From Marinobacter sp. ELB17 (GTDB lineage: Bacteria; Pseudomonadota; Gammaproteobacteria; Pseudomonadales; Oleiphilaceae): a stretch of DNA of 64,000 nucleotides. Below are positions 55,907 to 64,000 of the stretch, one piece after another. The DNA lies in assembly GCF_000169375.1 (NCBI RefSeq), contig NZ_AAXY01000004.1, forward strand, positions 279,130 through 343,129, written 5' to 3'. The notes beneath the pieces were generated by a model. It saw only the letters and a program-made list of their open reading frames with translations, made no database searches and was not told where the DNA came from. Both the position numbers and the translations under genes were made by a program. Within the stretch, counting starts at the first letter, position 1. Each line of letters begins with the position of its first letter.

Positions 55907-57778
55907 ATGCCTGCGAATATTATTCAACCAAATACCACTCCGCTCAAGCGGATTGATGTCGATACCGTTACCCTCGATATTATCGAGAATGCTATGGCTA
56001 ACGCCCGTAATGAGATGGATGCGGTACTGATACGAACGGCCATGTCTCCGGGCATCCGGGAACAGGGTGATGCCTTTCCCATGATCGCTAACCACGAAGG
56101 CAAAATGGTGGTCGGTCAGTTTGGCTCGTTCATTACCGGGTTTACGCAGTCCTACGGCGGAGATATTGAAGAAGGCGATGTCTTCCTGACGAACGACCCG
56201 TACATGTGCGACGGAGCGGTGAGCCACCTTCCTGACTGGTTGGTTCTTGTGCCGGTGTTCAAGGATGGCCGCCTGATCAACTGGGCCGCCATGTTTGGCC
56301 ACATGTCCGACGTTGGCGGTAAAGTGCCCGGCAGTCTGCCAACCGATGCCCAGACGATTTTCGAAGAGGGCATTCGGATTCCGCCGGTCAAGATCTACAA
56401 AAAAGGCGTGCTGAATCACGACGTTCTGGAGCTCATCCTGCACAACGTGCGGATGCCCAGCTGGAACCGTTCTGACTTCAACGCCATTGTTGCATCCTGC
56501 CGCATCGCGGGGCGCCGCTGTGTGGAACTGGCCGACCGTTTTGGTGACGACATTTTTGCCAGCGCCCTGGGCATGATGTTGCAGCGTAACTACGTGGCGA
56601 TGCGCGAGATCATTCGCAGTGTTGTGCCTGAAGAAAAACGGTCTTTTGAAGACTACATCTGTGATGACGGTGCGGGCCTGGGGCCTTACACCATTCGCTG
56701 CACCATGTGGCGCGAGGGTGATATAGCCATTTTTGATTTTGAGGGGACCGACCCTCAGGCGCCTTCATCCGTGAACTACTTCCTCAACGAGGAAATGTTC
56801 AAGATGTTCTTCGGCGCGTTCACCATTAATCTGTTTGACCCCTCGATTCTGTTCAATGACGGGTTTTACGATCTGGTGGATGTGCGCATTCCGCAAGGCT
56901 CTATCTTGAAACCGAATTTCCCTGCGGCACTTTCCTGCCGTACGCACCTGCTTGGTCGCATCTTTGACGTGATGGGCGGTTTGTTGGGGCAAGGAACACC
57001 GGATGCCATGAATGCGGCCGGCTTTTCGGATTCGCCGCACTTTATGTATTCCGGGTATGACTCGAAAGGCGAGTGGTTCCAATTGTTCCAGATTGGCTTT
57101 GGCGGAATTCCCGGTCGTCCGATTGGAGATGGCCCTGATGGCCACAGCCTCTGGCCTAACTTCACCAACGTGCCCAACGAGTTTGTAGAAGCCTACTTCC
57201 CGCTTCGGATCGAGACTTACGAAACGATTACCGATTCGGGTGGCGCAGGTAAGCACCGTGGTGGTAACGGCATTCGGATGGCTTATCGCCTTCTGGCTGA
57301 CGGTGAGATATCCATCCATGATGACCGCTGGCTGACGTATCCCTGGGGCGTCATCGGTGGTGATCCTGGAATGCGCAGTCGCAAGGAGCTGATAAAAGCC
57401 AACGGTGAGAGCCGGATTCTTCCGTCTAAATGCGACCATATCAAGGTTGAAGCCGGAGATCTGGTGATCTTTGATACCTGGGGCGGTGGCGGTTGGGGTA
57501 ACCCGCTGGAACGTGACCCTGCGACGGTCGCAACGGACGTCCTAAAGGGTCTGGTCAGTGTTGAAGGCGCCCGTCGTTACGGCGTTGTTCTGGACAGAAT
57601 GGGCAAGTTCGATGCGGGAGATACCGCGGAGCTGCGCGCCGAAATGGCACTCTCTCGCAATAGCGACGATCTGTTCTCAAGAGGGGGAACCATTGAAGAG
57701 ATCAAAGCCAGGTGCGAGGCGGAGACCGGATTACCGGCACCTGCAACACCTGTCTGGAAAACCTCCGGGGTGCACTGA
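55907..57778 (+). CDS. Hydantoinase/oxoprolinase family protein, subunit B (HyuB)
   Basis: A 623-residue partner of the A subunit. Family pattern: LDIIENAMANARNEMDAVLI, DVFLTNDPYMCDGAVSHLPD, FGHMSDVGGKVPGSLPTDAQ and GGAGKHRGGNGI. AAGGAG precedes the ATG at 55907; an earlier TTG in frame is less likely. The stop overlaps the start of the amidohydrolase gene (TGATG). No acetone-carboxylase gamma subunit is present nearby, which leans toward hydrolysis over carboxylation. Confidence 0.88.
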   Translation: MPANIIQPNTTPLKRIDVDTVTLDIIENAMANARNEMDAVLIRTAMSPGIREQGDAFPMIANHEGKMVVGQFGSFITGFTQSYGGDIEEGDVFLTNDPYMCDGAVSHLPDWLVLVPVFKDGRLINWAAMFGHMSDVGGKVPGSLPTDAQTIFEEGIRIPPVKIYKKGVLNHDVLELILHNVRMPSWNRSDFNAIVASCRIAGRRCVELADRFGDDIFASALGMMLQRNYVAMREIIRSVVPEEKRSFEDYICDDGAGLGPYTIRCTMWREGDIAIFDFEGTDPQAPSSVNYFLNEEMFKMFFGAFTINLFDPSILFNDGFYDLVDVRIPQGSILKPNFPAALSCRTHLLGRIFDVMGGLLGQGTPDAMNAAGFSDSPHFMYSGYDSKGEWFQLFQIGFGGIPGRPIGDGPDGHSLWPNFTNVPNEFVEAYFPLRIETYETITDSGGAGKHRGGNGIRMAYRLLADGEISIHDDRWLTYPWGVIGGDPGMRSRKELIKANGESRILPSKCDHIKVEAGDLVIFDTWGGGGWGNPLERDPATVATDVLKGLVSVEGARRYGVVLDRMGKFDAGDTAELRAEMALSRNSDDLFSRGGTIEEIKARCEAETGLPAPATPVWKTSGVH

Positions 57779-58368
57779 TGCAACTCACATCCAACGTATT
57801 GAGGCGTGGTAATCGCTACGCCTTGATCCTGGTGGACATGTGCGTCGGGTTTACCAACCCGGCGCTCAGCCCGCTGGCTTCGGACGCGGACAGTGTGGTG
57901 GCAGCCAATCAACAGCTGCTCGCGTTTTTTCGGGAACGGAGCTGGCCGGTGTTTTTCACCACAGTTGCCTATTCCGATGAATCGCAAGCCACGGTGTTCC
58001 GGGAAAAACTGCCGGCGCTGAATGTGCTCCAGATTGGCTCCGGCCTCGAAGACATCGATGCAAGGCTTACGCCTCAGCAGAATGAGCCGGTGCTGGTCAA
58101 GCATTGGGCCAGCGGCTTTTTTGCAACCGATTTGCATGACAGGCTTCAGGCCGCCGGTGTGGACGGCACGGTCGTGACCGGGCTCACAACCAGCGGTTGC
58201 GTGCGCGCAACGGCCCTGGACAGTCTGCAATACAACTACCGTACGTTAGTTCCGCGGGAAGCCGTGGGTGATCGTGATGCTGCGGCGCATGAGGCCAATC
58301 TGCGAGACTTGGGAATCAAATATGTCGATGTACTTTCCCTTGAAGAAACTCTTCGGTTCCTGGCTTAA
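57778..58368 (+). CDS. Isochorismatase-fold amidohydrolase (N-carbamoylsarcosine/maleamate amidohydrolase-like)
   Basis: A 196-residue cysteine hydrolase. The catalytic triad is D20 (LILVDMCVGF), K108 (VLVKHWASGFF) and C141 (TTSGCVRATALDSLQ). The stretch VPREAVGDRDAAAHEANLRD is typical of the N-carbamoylsarcosine and maleamate amidohydrolase group, which release ammonia (and CO2) from ring-opened amides. That fits a step after ring opening by HyuAB. It is coupled to hyuB by a one-base overlap. Confidence 0.87.
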   Translation: MQLTSNVLRRGNRYALILVDMCVGFTNPALSPLASDADSVVAANQQLLAFFRERSWPVFFTTVAYSDESQATVFREKLPALNVLQIGSGLEDIDARLTPQQNEPVLVKHWASGFFATDLHDRLQAAGVDGTVVTGLTTSGCVRATALDSLQYNYRTLVPREAVGDRDAAAHEANLRDLGIKYVDVLSLEETLRFLA

Positions 58369-58804
58369 CAGAACGGCGGCTCTGGCGGCGCTGGCGATGC
58401 TGCTGGGCCTATCCGGATGCGCCGCGCAGCCTGGAATGAAAGCGGGTGGCGACAATCGGGTGCAGTTTATTGAGGAGCTTGCTCGCACACCTGCGGCGTG
58501 CCAGACCTACAGGCAGGCCTACGTTAGTGGCTTTGGTGAAAATGTGGCAGCTCTGGCGGCCGAAAATGCGGAGGCTCAGGGTCAGGCGCAAATGCGACTG
58601 TCAGACAGCCAACAGAAGCTTGAGGCCGAGGGTTTGACGAAAACGGGTTGCTTGCGCCCCTACTGCATTATTGAGCCGTTGCAAAATGGCCGGCTGGACA
58701 CCTGGTGCGGTTATCGGCTTGATGCCGACGAGGGCGATGACCTTTATCAGTGGCTTGACTGGGAGACGGTTCAGACGGCACTGAAGCGTTCACAACGAGG
58801 ATAG
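58322..58804 (+). CDS. Lipoprotein of unknown function inside the catabolic cluster
   Basis: A 160-residue protein with a lipobox GLSGC after [20 protein letters not shown]. The mature part has four or more Cys (AACQTY, GCLRPYC, WCGY) and may contain disulfides. It overlaps the amidohydrolase gene by 47 bases in another frame, and GGGAA precedes the ATG at 58322. No family is recognised; an envelope role with the transport module is likely. The LeuC gene starts four bases after it. Confidence 0.65.
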   Translation: MSMYFPLKKLFGSWLNRTAALAALAMLLGLSGCAAQPGMKAGGDNRVQFIEELARTPAACQTYRQAYVSGFGENVAALAAENAEAQGQAQMRLSDSQQKLEAEGLTKTGCLRPYCIIEPLQNGRLDTWCGYRLDADEGDDLYQWLDWETVQTALKRSQRG

Positions 58805-58808
58805 CGGT

Positions 58809-60218
58809 ATGGCTTCACAGACGCTTTACGACAAACTTTGGGATAGGCACCTGGTAGCTGAGCTGGCAGACGGTTCCGCTTTGCTTTACGTTGACAGACA
58901 CCTGCTCCACGAAGTGACGTCTCCCCAGGCGTTTTCAGGTTTGCGTTCAGCTGGCCGTAAACCGTGGCGCATAAGCCCTAACGTAGCGGTTCCGGACCAC
59001 GCGGTACCGACCATGCGGCGGGAGCTTGGCGTTGCGGGAATCGCCGATCGGGTGGCGCGGATTCAGGTTGAAACGCTGACCCATAACTGTCGTGAGTTTG
59101 GTATTCCGCTTATTGAGCTTGAAGACGAACGCCAGGGCATTGTGCATGTGGTGGGCCCCGAACAGGGCCTGACTCTGCCCGGTATGACCATCGTTTGTGG
59201 TGATTCCCACACCGCGACCCATGGTGCGTTTGCAACGTTGGCCATGGGTATTGGCACCAGCGACGTTGAACATGTGCTGGCATCCCAGACACTGCGTACT
59301 CATCGCCAGAAAAATATGCGAGTGGTGTTTGATGGAACCCTGGGATTTGGCGTGACACCCAAGGACCTGATTCTGGCATTGATCGGTCGCATTGGTACCG
59401 CTGGCGGAACCGGCTACGCCATAGAATATGCGGGAGAAACCATACGAAATATGTCCATGGAAGGGCGTATGACCATTTGTAATATGAGTATTGAGGCTGG
59501 CGCCCGGGCAGGCATGATCGCTTACGATGCGGCCACCGAGGCTTACGTGCGTGGCCGGCCCTATACGCCTAAGGGCACTGAATATGCGGATGCCTGTCGC
59601 TACTGGCAAAAGCTGCACTCAGACGATGATGCGGTTTTTGACCGTGAGGAGTACTTTCCGGTCTCCGCGCTGATACCGCAGATAACCTGGGGCACGTCCC
59701 CTGAGATGGTGGTGGGCATTGACGGATGTGTGCCTGAATCGGCCGGATCTGACGAGGCCGCAAGGGCTTCGTTCAAGCGCACACTGGACTACATGGGGCT
59801 TGAGCCCGGGCAGGCGTTGAAAGATTTGCCTGTAGACAAGGTGTTTATCGGCTCCTGTACTAATGCCCGGATGGAAGATCTCAGGGCAGTTGCGAATCTT
59901 GTGAAGGGCCAGAAGGTAAGCCGCTCAATTACCCAGGCGCTGATTGTTCCGGGCTCCGGTCAGATTCGGCTTCAGGCTGAGAGAGAGGGCCTGGATGCGA
60001 TATTTCAGAAAGCCGGTTTTGAATGGCGCTCGGCAGGTTGTTCGATGTGCCTTGGGATGAACGATGACCGCTTACAGCCCGGCGAGCGCTGTGCATCCAC
60101 CTCTAATCGAAATTTTGAAGGGCGGCAAGGTAAGGGCGGCCGAACTCATCTAATGAGTCCTCTGATGGCAGCTGCAGCAGCGCTGACCGGTAAACTCACC
60201 GATGTTCGGGAGCTATGA
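58809..60218 (+). CDS. LeuC-like aconitase-family hydratase, large subunit
   Basis: A 469-residue subunit with a [4Fe-4S] cluster. The three cluster ligands are C350 ([11 protein letters not shown]), C411 and C414 ([10 protein letters not shown]). Length and motifs ([20 protein letters not shown]) are those of bacterial LeuC. Bacterial LeuCD isomerises isopropylmalate, and related proteins hydrate citraconate, maleate and dimethylmaleate. Its position in a catabolic cluster, not with leuB/leuA, argues for a paralogue acting on an unsaturated dicarboxylate. GAGGA precedes the ATG. Confidence 0.88.
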   Translation: MASQTLYDKLWDRHLVAELADGSALLYVDRHLLHEVTSPQAFSGLRSAGRKPWRISPNVAVPDHAVPTMRRELGVAGIADRVARIQVETLTHNCREFGIPLIELEDERQGIVHVVGPEQGLTLPGMTIVCGDSHTATHGAFATLAMGIGTSDVEHVLASQTLRTHRQKNMRVVFDGTLGFGVTPKDLILALIGRIGTAGGTGYAIEYAGETIRNMSMEGRMTICNMSIEAGARAGMIAYDAATEAYVRGRPYTPKGTEYADACRYWQKLHSDDDAVFDREEYFPVSALIPQITWGTSPEMVVGIDGCVPESAGSDEAARASFKRTLDYMGLEPGQALKDLPVDKVFIGSCTNARMEDLRAVANLVKGQKVSRSITQALIVPGSGQIRLQAEREGLDAIFQKAGFEWRSAGCSMCLGMNDDRLQPGERCASTSNRNFEGRQGKGGRTHLMSPLMAAAAALTGKLTDVREL

Positions 60219-60219
60219 T

Positions 60220-60855
60220 ATGGAGCCCTTCAAAGCACATTCGGGCCTGGTTATTCCCTTCAACCGAACCAACGTAGACACAGATGCCATCCTTCCCAAA
60301 CAGTATCTGAAGATGCTGGGGAAAACCGGTTACGGTGATTTTCTGTTTGATGACGAACGCTACCTGGACCCCGGCGATGTGGATATTCCCGTCACTGAAC
60401 GACGACCGAATCCTGATTTTATTCTGAATCAGTCCCCATATGATCACGGGACTGTTCTGCTTGCGGGTGCAAACTTCGGGTGTGGATCTTCTCGCGAGCA
60501 TGCTGTGTGGGCGCTGCATGATTATGGCATTCGCGTGGTGCTGGCTCCCAGCTTCGGTGATATCTTCTTTAACAACTGTTTCAACAATGGCCTGCTACCG
60601 GTGATTCTTGCGCAGTCTGTAATAGACAGGTTGTTCGAACTTGCGAACCAGCCGGGCGAATGTGTCCTGAATGTTGATCTTGAGCAGTGCGAGCTTGGTC
60701 ACGGTAAAGATGTGTGGCCGTTTGTGGTGGAGCCAGGTCGCCGGGATAATCTGTTGAGTGGCCTGGACGATATTGGCCGCACTTTGGCTTTTGGCGAAAC
60801 CATTCGTGAATACGAGGTTCGGCGACTTCCCCTTGAGCCCTGGATATTTCGTTAA
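60220..60855 (+). CDS. LeuD-like hydratase, small subunit
   Basis: A 211-residue partner of the LeuC-like subunit, swivel-domain fold. The NFGCGSSREHAVWALHDYGI segment and FKAHSGLVIPFNRTNVDTDA are LeuD signatures. The ATG at 60220 (MEPFKAHS) is chosen as it matches LeuD and has GGGAG upstream; an ATG at 60202 overlaps the LeuC end. Probable hydratase of maleate or citraconate type. Confidence 0.88.
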   Translation: MEPFKAHSGLVIPFNRTNVDTDAILPKQYLKMLGKTGYGDFLFDDERYLDPGDVDIPVTERRPNPDFILNQSPYDHGTVLLAGANFGCGSSREHAVWALHDYGIRVVLAPSFGDIFFNNCFNNGLLPVILAQSVIDRLFELANQPGECVLNVDLEQCELGHGKDVWPFVVEPGRRDNLLSGLDDIGRTLAFGETIREYEVRRLPLEPWIFR

Positions 60856-60880
60856 GTAGCTTACACGAAGGAGAGCCGCC

Positions 60881-62760
60881 TTGGATTTCAATAATGCCGC
60901 AACCAGCCGGGTAAGAGTGTGCCTTATTGGCAACTCCAAGCTCAGCAAATTGGTTCATTCGTTGATACCGGAATATGCATCCATTGCAGACGTCATCATT
61001 ATCGACAGTATTTTCAACGATGCACTGATGTCTGCACGAAGGCTGGTGGAGCATGATGCCGTTGATGTGTTTGTCAGTGCCGGTGCCAACGCGTTCTACC
61101 TTCAGGATACGCTGCCGGTTCCGGTGGTGGCGTTAGAAGTGCTGCAGTCAGATCTTGTGAATGCTGTGCTCAAGGCCCGGCAGGTCAGCCGCACAATGCT
61201 GATACTGACCCATGAACACCAGGGCGCGTGGACGGAGTTTCTGGATTATGTTGAGGGGGTCGAGATTGTCCATCGCACGTATCAGACGGCGGAAGAGGCA
61301 AAAGACATTTTCAACGGGATCGACAAAGACGGCTTCGGGGTGGTGATCGGGACGAGCTATGTTTGTGATCTTGCTGAGCAGGCCGGTATTCCGTACATCC
61401 TGATTTATTCTCGTAACGCCTGTCGTCAAATGATTCGAAAGGCTATTACTGTCGCGGGTGAGTTTAAGCGCGAGGGAGAACAGCGGGCATTTGGCCAGTT
61501 CCTGCTGGATCAGTCGCCAGTGGCAGCAATCATCACCAACCGTGATGAACAGGTTATTGGTTTCAACCGCCAGGCTTTGCAGTTGGTGAACGGGCTGGTT
61601 CGTAACAAGCGGGTTGACCGTTTCCTCGACGGTCGCTTTTTGCAGACACCGAATACGGTGGCGGAAGCCATACTGCTCGATGACCGTTTATGTCGGGTCG
61701 ACAAAGCGGCGTTTGATATCGATGGCAAACGTGTAGGCCATCTCTATTCCATCAAGGCCGCTCCTCAAAAAAGTGTGGACAGACATTCGTCGGCAGAGCG
61801 GCTTGTTTCTCAATCGTTGTCCATGGCCGAAGTGAAGCATTTCTGCGGATTTACGGAGCTACGCCCGGAGCGGTTCTGGTTAGGGGCGAAACCGGAACCG
61901 GCAAGGAGCTTGCTGCCCGCATTGTTCATGAGTCGAGTGCCAACCATGACGGTCCTTTCGTCGCCATCAATTGCGCCGCCATTCCCGGAGAGTTGTTTGA
62001 ATCCGAGTTGTTTGGGTACGCTGACGGAGCCTTCACCAACTCCCGTAGTGGTGGTAAGTCCGGTCTGCTGGAGTCAGCAAACAACGGCACCTTCTTCATG
62101 GATGAAATCAATTCGCTGCCAATGCCCCAGCAGGCAAAACTGCTGAGGGTTCTCCAGGAAAGGGAAGTCCGGCCGGTTGGGTCACGCCGATTGATTGCAT
62201 TGAACATCAAATTTGTAGCAGCCACGACTCACGATCTTATTGAAGAGGTCCGGACGGGCCGTTTCCGGGAAGACCTCTACTATCGGCTTAATGTATTCAT
62301 CGTTAACCTTCCTCCTTTAAAAGAGCGCCCGGAAGATATTGAACCGCTTACCCGGCACTTTATTTCGTTGCTTGGCCAACGCTATCAGATTGACGCAGAT
62401 GAGGATTCTCTGGTCGCCATTCTGGTTCCACACTTTTTCAGATATCACTGGCCCGGCAACGTTCGTCAACTTGAAAATCTGCTTGAGCGTCTGTTGGTGT
62501 CTTCGACACTGTACGACTCCATCAGTCAGTTTTCAGCGCACTTGCCCAGCCTGATTCCCGAGCTATTTGAAACGGTCGCGAAGCAGGTGCCAGGCCAGGC
62601 GGAAAGCGGCCACCTTCAGGCTCTGGAACAGGAGGAAATTCTGAAAGTACTGAATCAGTTTGAAGGCAACAAAACCCGCGCTGCGGAGTATTTGGGCATT
62701 AGCCAGACCACGTTGTGGCGCCGATTAAAACAGCTCAAGTCGGAAGCTGGCCGGAGTTGA
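60881..62760 (+). pseudogene. PrpR-type sigma-54 activator, interrupted by a one-base frameshift
   Basis: Starts at TTG with AAGGAG seven bases upstream. Residues ~1-185 form a PrpR_N sensor domain and ~205-300 a PAS-like domain. At codon 321 (61841-61843) one base is missing: the frame goes on as CGFTEL, but shifting one base gives LRIYGATPGAVLV with Walker A GETGTGKE, INCAAIPGELFESELFGY, the rest of the AAA+ domain and a Fis-type HTH (TRAAEYLGISQTTLWRRLKQ). Restored length is 626 residues. The usual GAFTGA loop reads GAFTNS. A sequencing error, a true mutation or programmed frameshifting are all possible. Confidence 0.85.
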
Positions 62761-63089
62761 CCTACGGGTTTGAACAGGACAAACACATGACAGTTGGAAC
62801 AGACCCTATTTGGGTAGAGTTAGACGTTATCGCTACGCGGGCGGTATAAAACGTGAAACAAAAGCCAGAGCAAATCCATTTTTGAGAGATTGAATGCGAG
62901 TGCACCATAAAATTGCAATTTATAGCCGCTACTAATACGCAATGTTACAAATTAACAACCTTTTAACAACAGTGGCCGACCGGTGTATTGGCTATTTTTT
63001 AGTGCTGATATTCGATTAAGCGAACTAAATAAAAAACAACAATTTCTGGCGACAGGAATAAGATAACACCGGTTGCTTTAGGGGAAATT
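62761..63089. other. Intergenic region between the activator and the AbiTii-like gene
   Basis: 329 bp without a supported gene. AT-rich in its second half (poly-A and TTTTTTAG tracts), consistent with the promoter of the AbiTii-like gene. No clear terminator or palindrome seen. Confidence 0.45.
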
Positions 63090-63755
63090 ATGCCAGTATC
63101 TGCTACCCAGCTTGAGGAACGAACTCAGGATTCATCGGAGTTGCTTGAAGGCATTATGCCCTCAGCGATCACCTTTGCCATGATGCTGCGACACAAGAAT
63201 ATGTCGGCCTGGTTAAGGACTGAATTTGACGGCTATGAGAATGCGGATGCCGCACCGCCGTATCGCCGCGGTTTGCCCGGCCACATTGTTGCGAACTCTC
63301 CCCAATATGGCTGGATTCCAGCGCCGGTGAACCCGCAGCAAACAACGGACTTTGGCCGGCTTGACCTGACCGAAGGCGTCAACGATCTGGAGAAATTCTG
63401 CCTGACCAGCAAAAAAGGCAACGGCAAACGGATACAGTTGAGTAAAGAGATAACCGCCGTTCTTCAGAAGCAAATCAACCTGAGCGCGGAGCTTGCGATT
63501 AATGTAAGTCGCGAGGAATACAGCACAATTCTCAAAATCGTTCGCGGCGCCCTTTATCTGTGGGCAAAAGCACTGGTTGCACAGGGTTTGACCGGCGAAC
63601 ATAACCATTACACGGCAGAGCAGCGGGCGTTGGTGGCAGAACTGGACGACCCGCAGAAGTTCTGGCGCAAGGCAACGGCCGAAGTAGACAGCTTGCCCAT
63701 ACCAGAGGTAAAAACCGCCGGTTTCTTCGAAAGAGTGTTTGGGCGTGCCAACTGA
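63090..63755 (+). CDS. AbiTii-domain-like protein, possible abortive-infection factor
   Basis: A 221-residue cytoplasmic protein. The N-terminal part (DSSELLEGIMPSAITFAMML, MSAWLRTEFDGYENA, PYRRG) resembles the AbiTii domain of abortive phage infection systems, which has a short helical start with an LxxELxGY pattern. The rest is not recognised. GGGGAAATT precedes the ATG. It stands alone beside zapE with no other defence gene nearby, so a defence role is a guess. Confidence 0.6.
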   Translation: MPVSATQLEERTQDSSELLEGIMPSAITFAMMLRHKNMSAWLRTEFDGYENADAAPPYRRGLPGHIVANSPQYGWIPAPVNPQQTTDFGRLDLTEGVNDLEKFCLTSKKGNGKRIQLSKEITAVLQKQINLSAELAINVSREEYSTILKIVRGALYLWAKALVAQGLTGEHNHYTAEQRALVAELDDPQKFWRKATAEVDSLPIPEVKTAGFFERVFGRAN

Positions 63756-63770
63756 GGAAAAACAACCTGA

Positions 63771-64000
63771 ATGACCATGCTTTCCCCCTATGCGGCCTAC
63801 CAGCAGGCACTGGCCGCGGGTTTTAAAGACGACCCCGCTCAGCACCGGACTGCCTTGAGTTTGCAGCGCTGCTATGAAAAGTTGCAATCAGGCGACGCGG
63901 ATGTTCAAGGTGTGTATCTATGGGGGCCTGTGGGGCGTGGAAAAACCTGGTTAGATGGATCGTTTTCATCAGGCTTTAACCGTGCCTGCCCGGCGACAGC
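63771..64000 (+). CDS. zapE: Cell division ATPase ZapE (AFG1-like), 5-prime part with a frameshift
   Basis: The gene runs off the right edge. It opens as MTMLSPYAAYQQALAAG and has the AFG1/ZapE ATP-binding segment GVYLWGPVGRGKTW. After codon TTA (63951-63953) one extra G at 63954 shifts the frame: dropping it gives MDRFHQALTVPARRQ, the ZapE continuation. As read, the frame stays open to the window edge but is not ZapE. A sequencing error is likely, but a real mutation cannot be excluded. ZapE acts at the Z-ring. Confidence 0.78.
   Translation, partial: MTMLSPYAAYQQALAAGFKDDPAQHRTALSLQRCYEKLQSGDADVQGVYLWGPVGRGKTWLDGSFSSGFNRACPAT

Noticed and set aside
1..64000. tRNA, rRNA, CRISPR arrays, prophage or intact IS elements
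   Set aside because: No T-loop/acceptor pattern, no repeated spacer structure, no transposase or integrase frame was found by reading through all intergenic regions.

Overview
The window reads as chromosome of a marine, halotolerant gammaproteobacterium, most likely Marinobacter or a close relative. This rests on the moderately GC-rich composition, Shine-Dalgarno starts, bacterial LeuCD, BetIBA, PntAB and ZapE, and the marine osmolyte and cold-adaptation genes; no 16S or other marker was available to confirm it. I see no rRNA, tRNA, CRISPR array, prophage or intact insertion sequence.

Layout. 0-5 kb: start of an aldehyde dehydrogenase (minus), an MscS channel, a serine beta-lactamase-like hydrolase, a small periplasmic protein and an EAL protein with a degenerate GGDEF. 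5-9.3 kb: a glycine betaine/choline ABC importer on the minus strand, with two permease modules fused in one protein. 9.3-13.6 kb: a LOV-like PAS protein lacking the photoactive cysteine, a YHS protein, an MDR oxidoreductase coupled to a proline-racemase-family protein, and a lipoprotein. 13.7-17.6 kb: betI-betB-betA (choline to glycine betaine) with a clear operator. 17.8-19.5 kb: a Sel1 protein and a DUF3494 ice-binding protein in an AT-rich setting. 19.7-24.6 kb: an NSS transporter with leucine/valine-type dehydrogenase, an EamA exporter, an NlpC/P60 lipoprotein and VF530. 24.6-27.5 kb: a minus-strand operon of trimethylamine monooxygenase, EamA permease, winged-helix-like protein and a 36-residue membrane protein. 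28-33.8 kb: chemoreceptor, pntAB and an N-terminally short enoyl-CoA hydratase.

34-40.6 kb: livG-H-M-K-F plus an acyl-CoA synthetase, one operon, preceded by a palindromic operator. 40.6-45 kb: a patch with decayed genes (an Old Yellow Enzyme with an internal deletion, a truncated and frameshifted AtoE transporter) beside HxlR, ZIP and AzlCD. 45-62.8 kb: the most interesting region, a long co-directional cluster of CoA-transferase, HMG-CoA-lyase-like enzyme, YCF48-like protein, RND/MMPL transporter, DUF1302 barrel, DUF1329 protein, hydantoinase A and B, isochorismatase-type amidohydrolase, lipoprotein, LeuC and LeuD paralogues, closed by a PrpR-type sigma-54 activator gene that carries a one-base frameshift. 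Upstream lie a near-consensus sigma-54 promoter and two perfect 15-bp palindromes 21 bp apart, placed as an enhancer would be. 63-64 kb: an AbiTii-like protein and the start of zapE, also with a one-base frameshift.

Themes. Osmolyte and methylamine handling (betaine/choline import, BetIBA, trimethylamine oxidation) fills the first half. Uptake and CoA-dependent breakdown of organic acids fills the second. Three families of dispersed intergenic repeats, two copies each, sit between genes in the first half.
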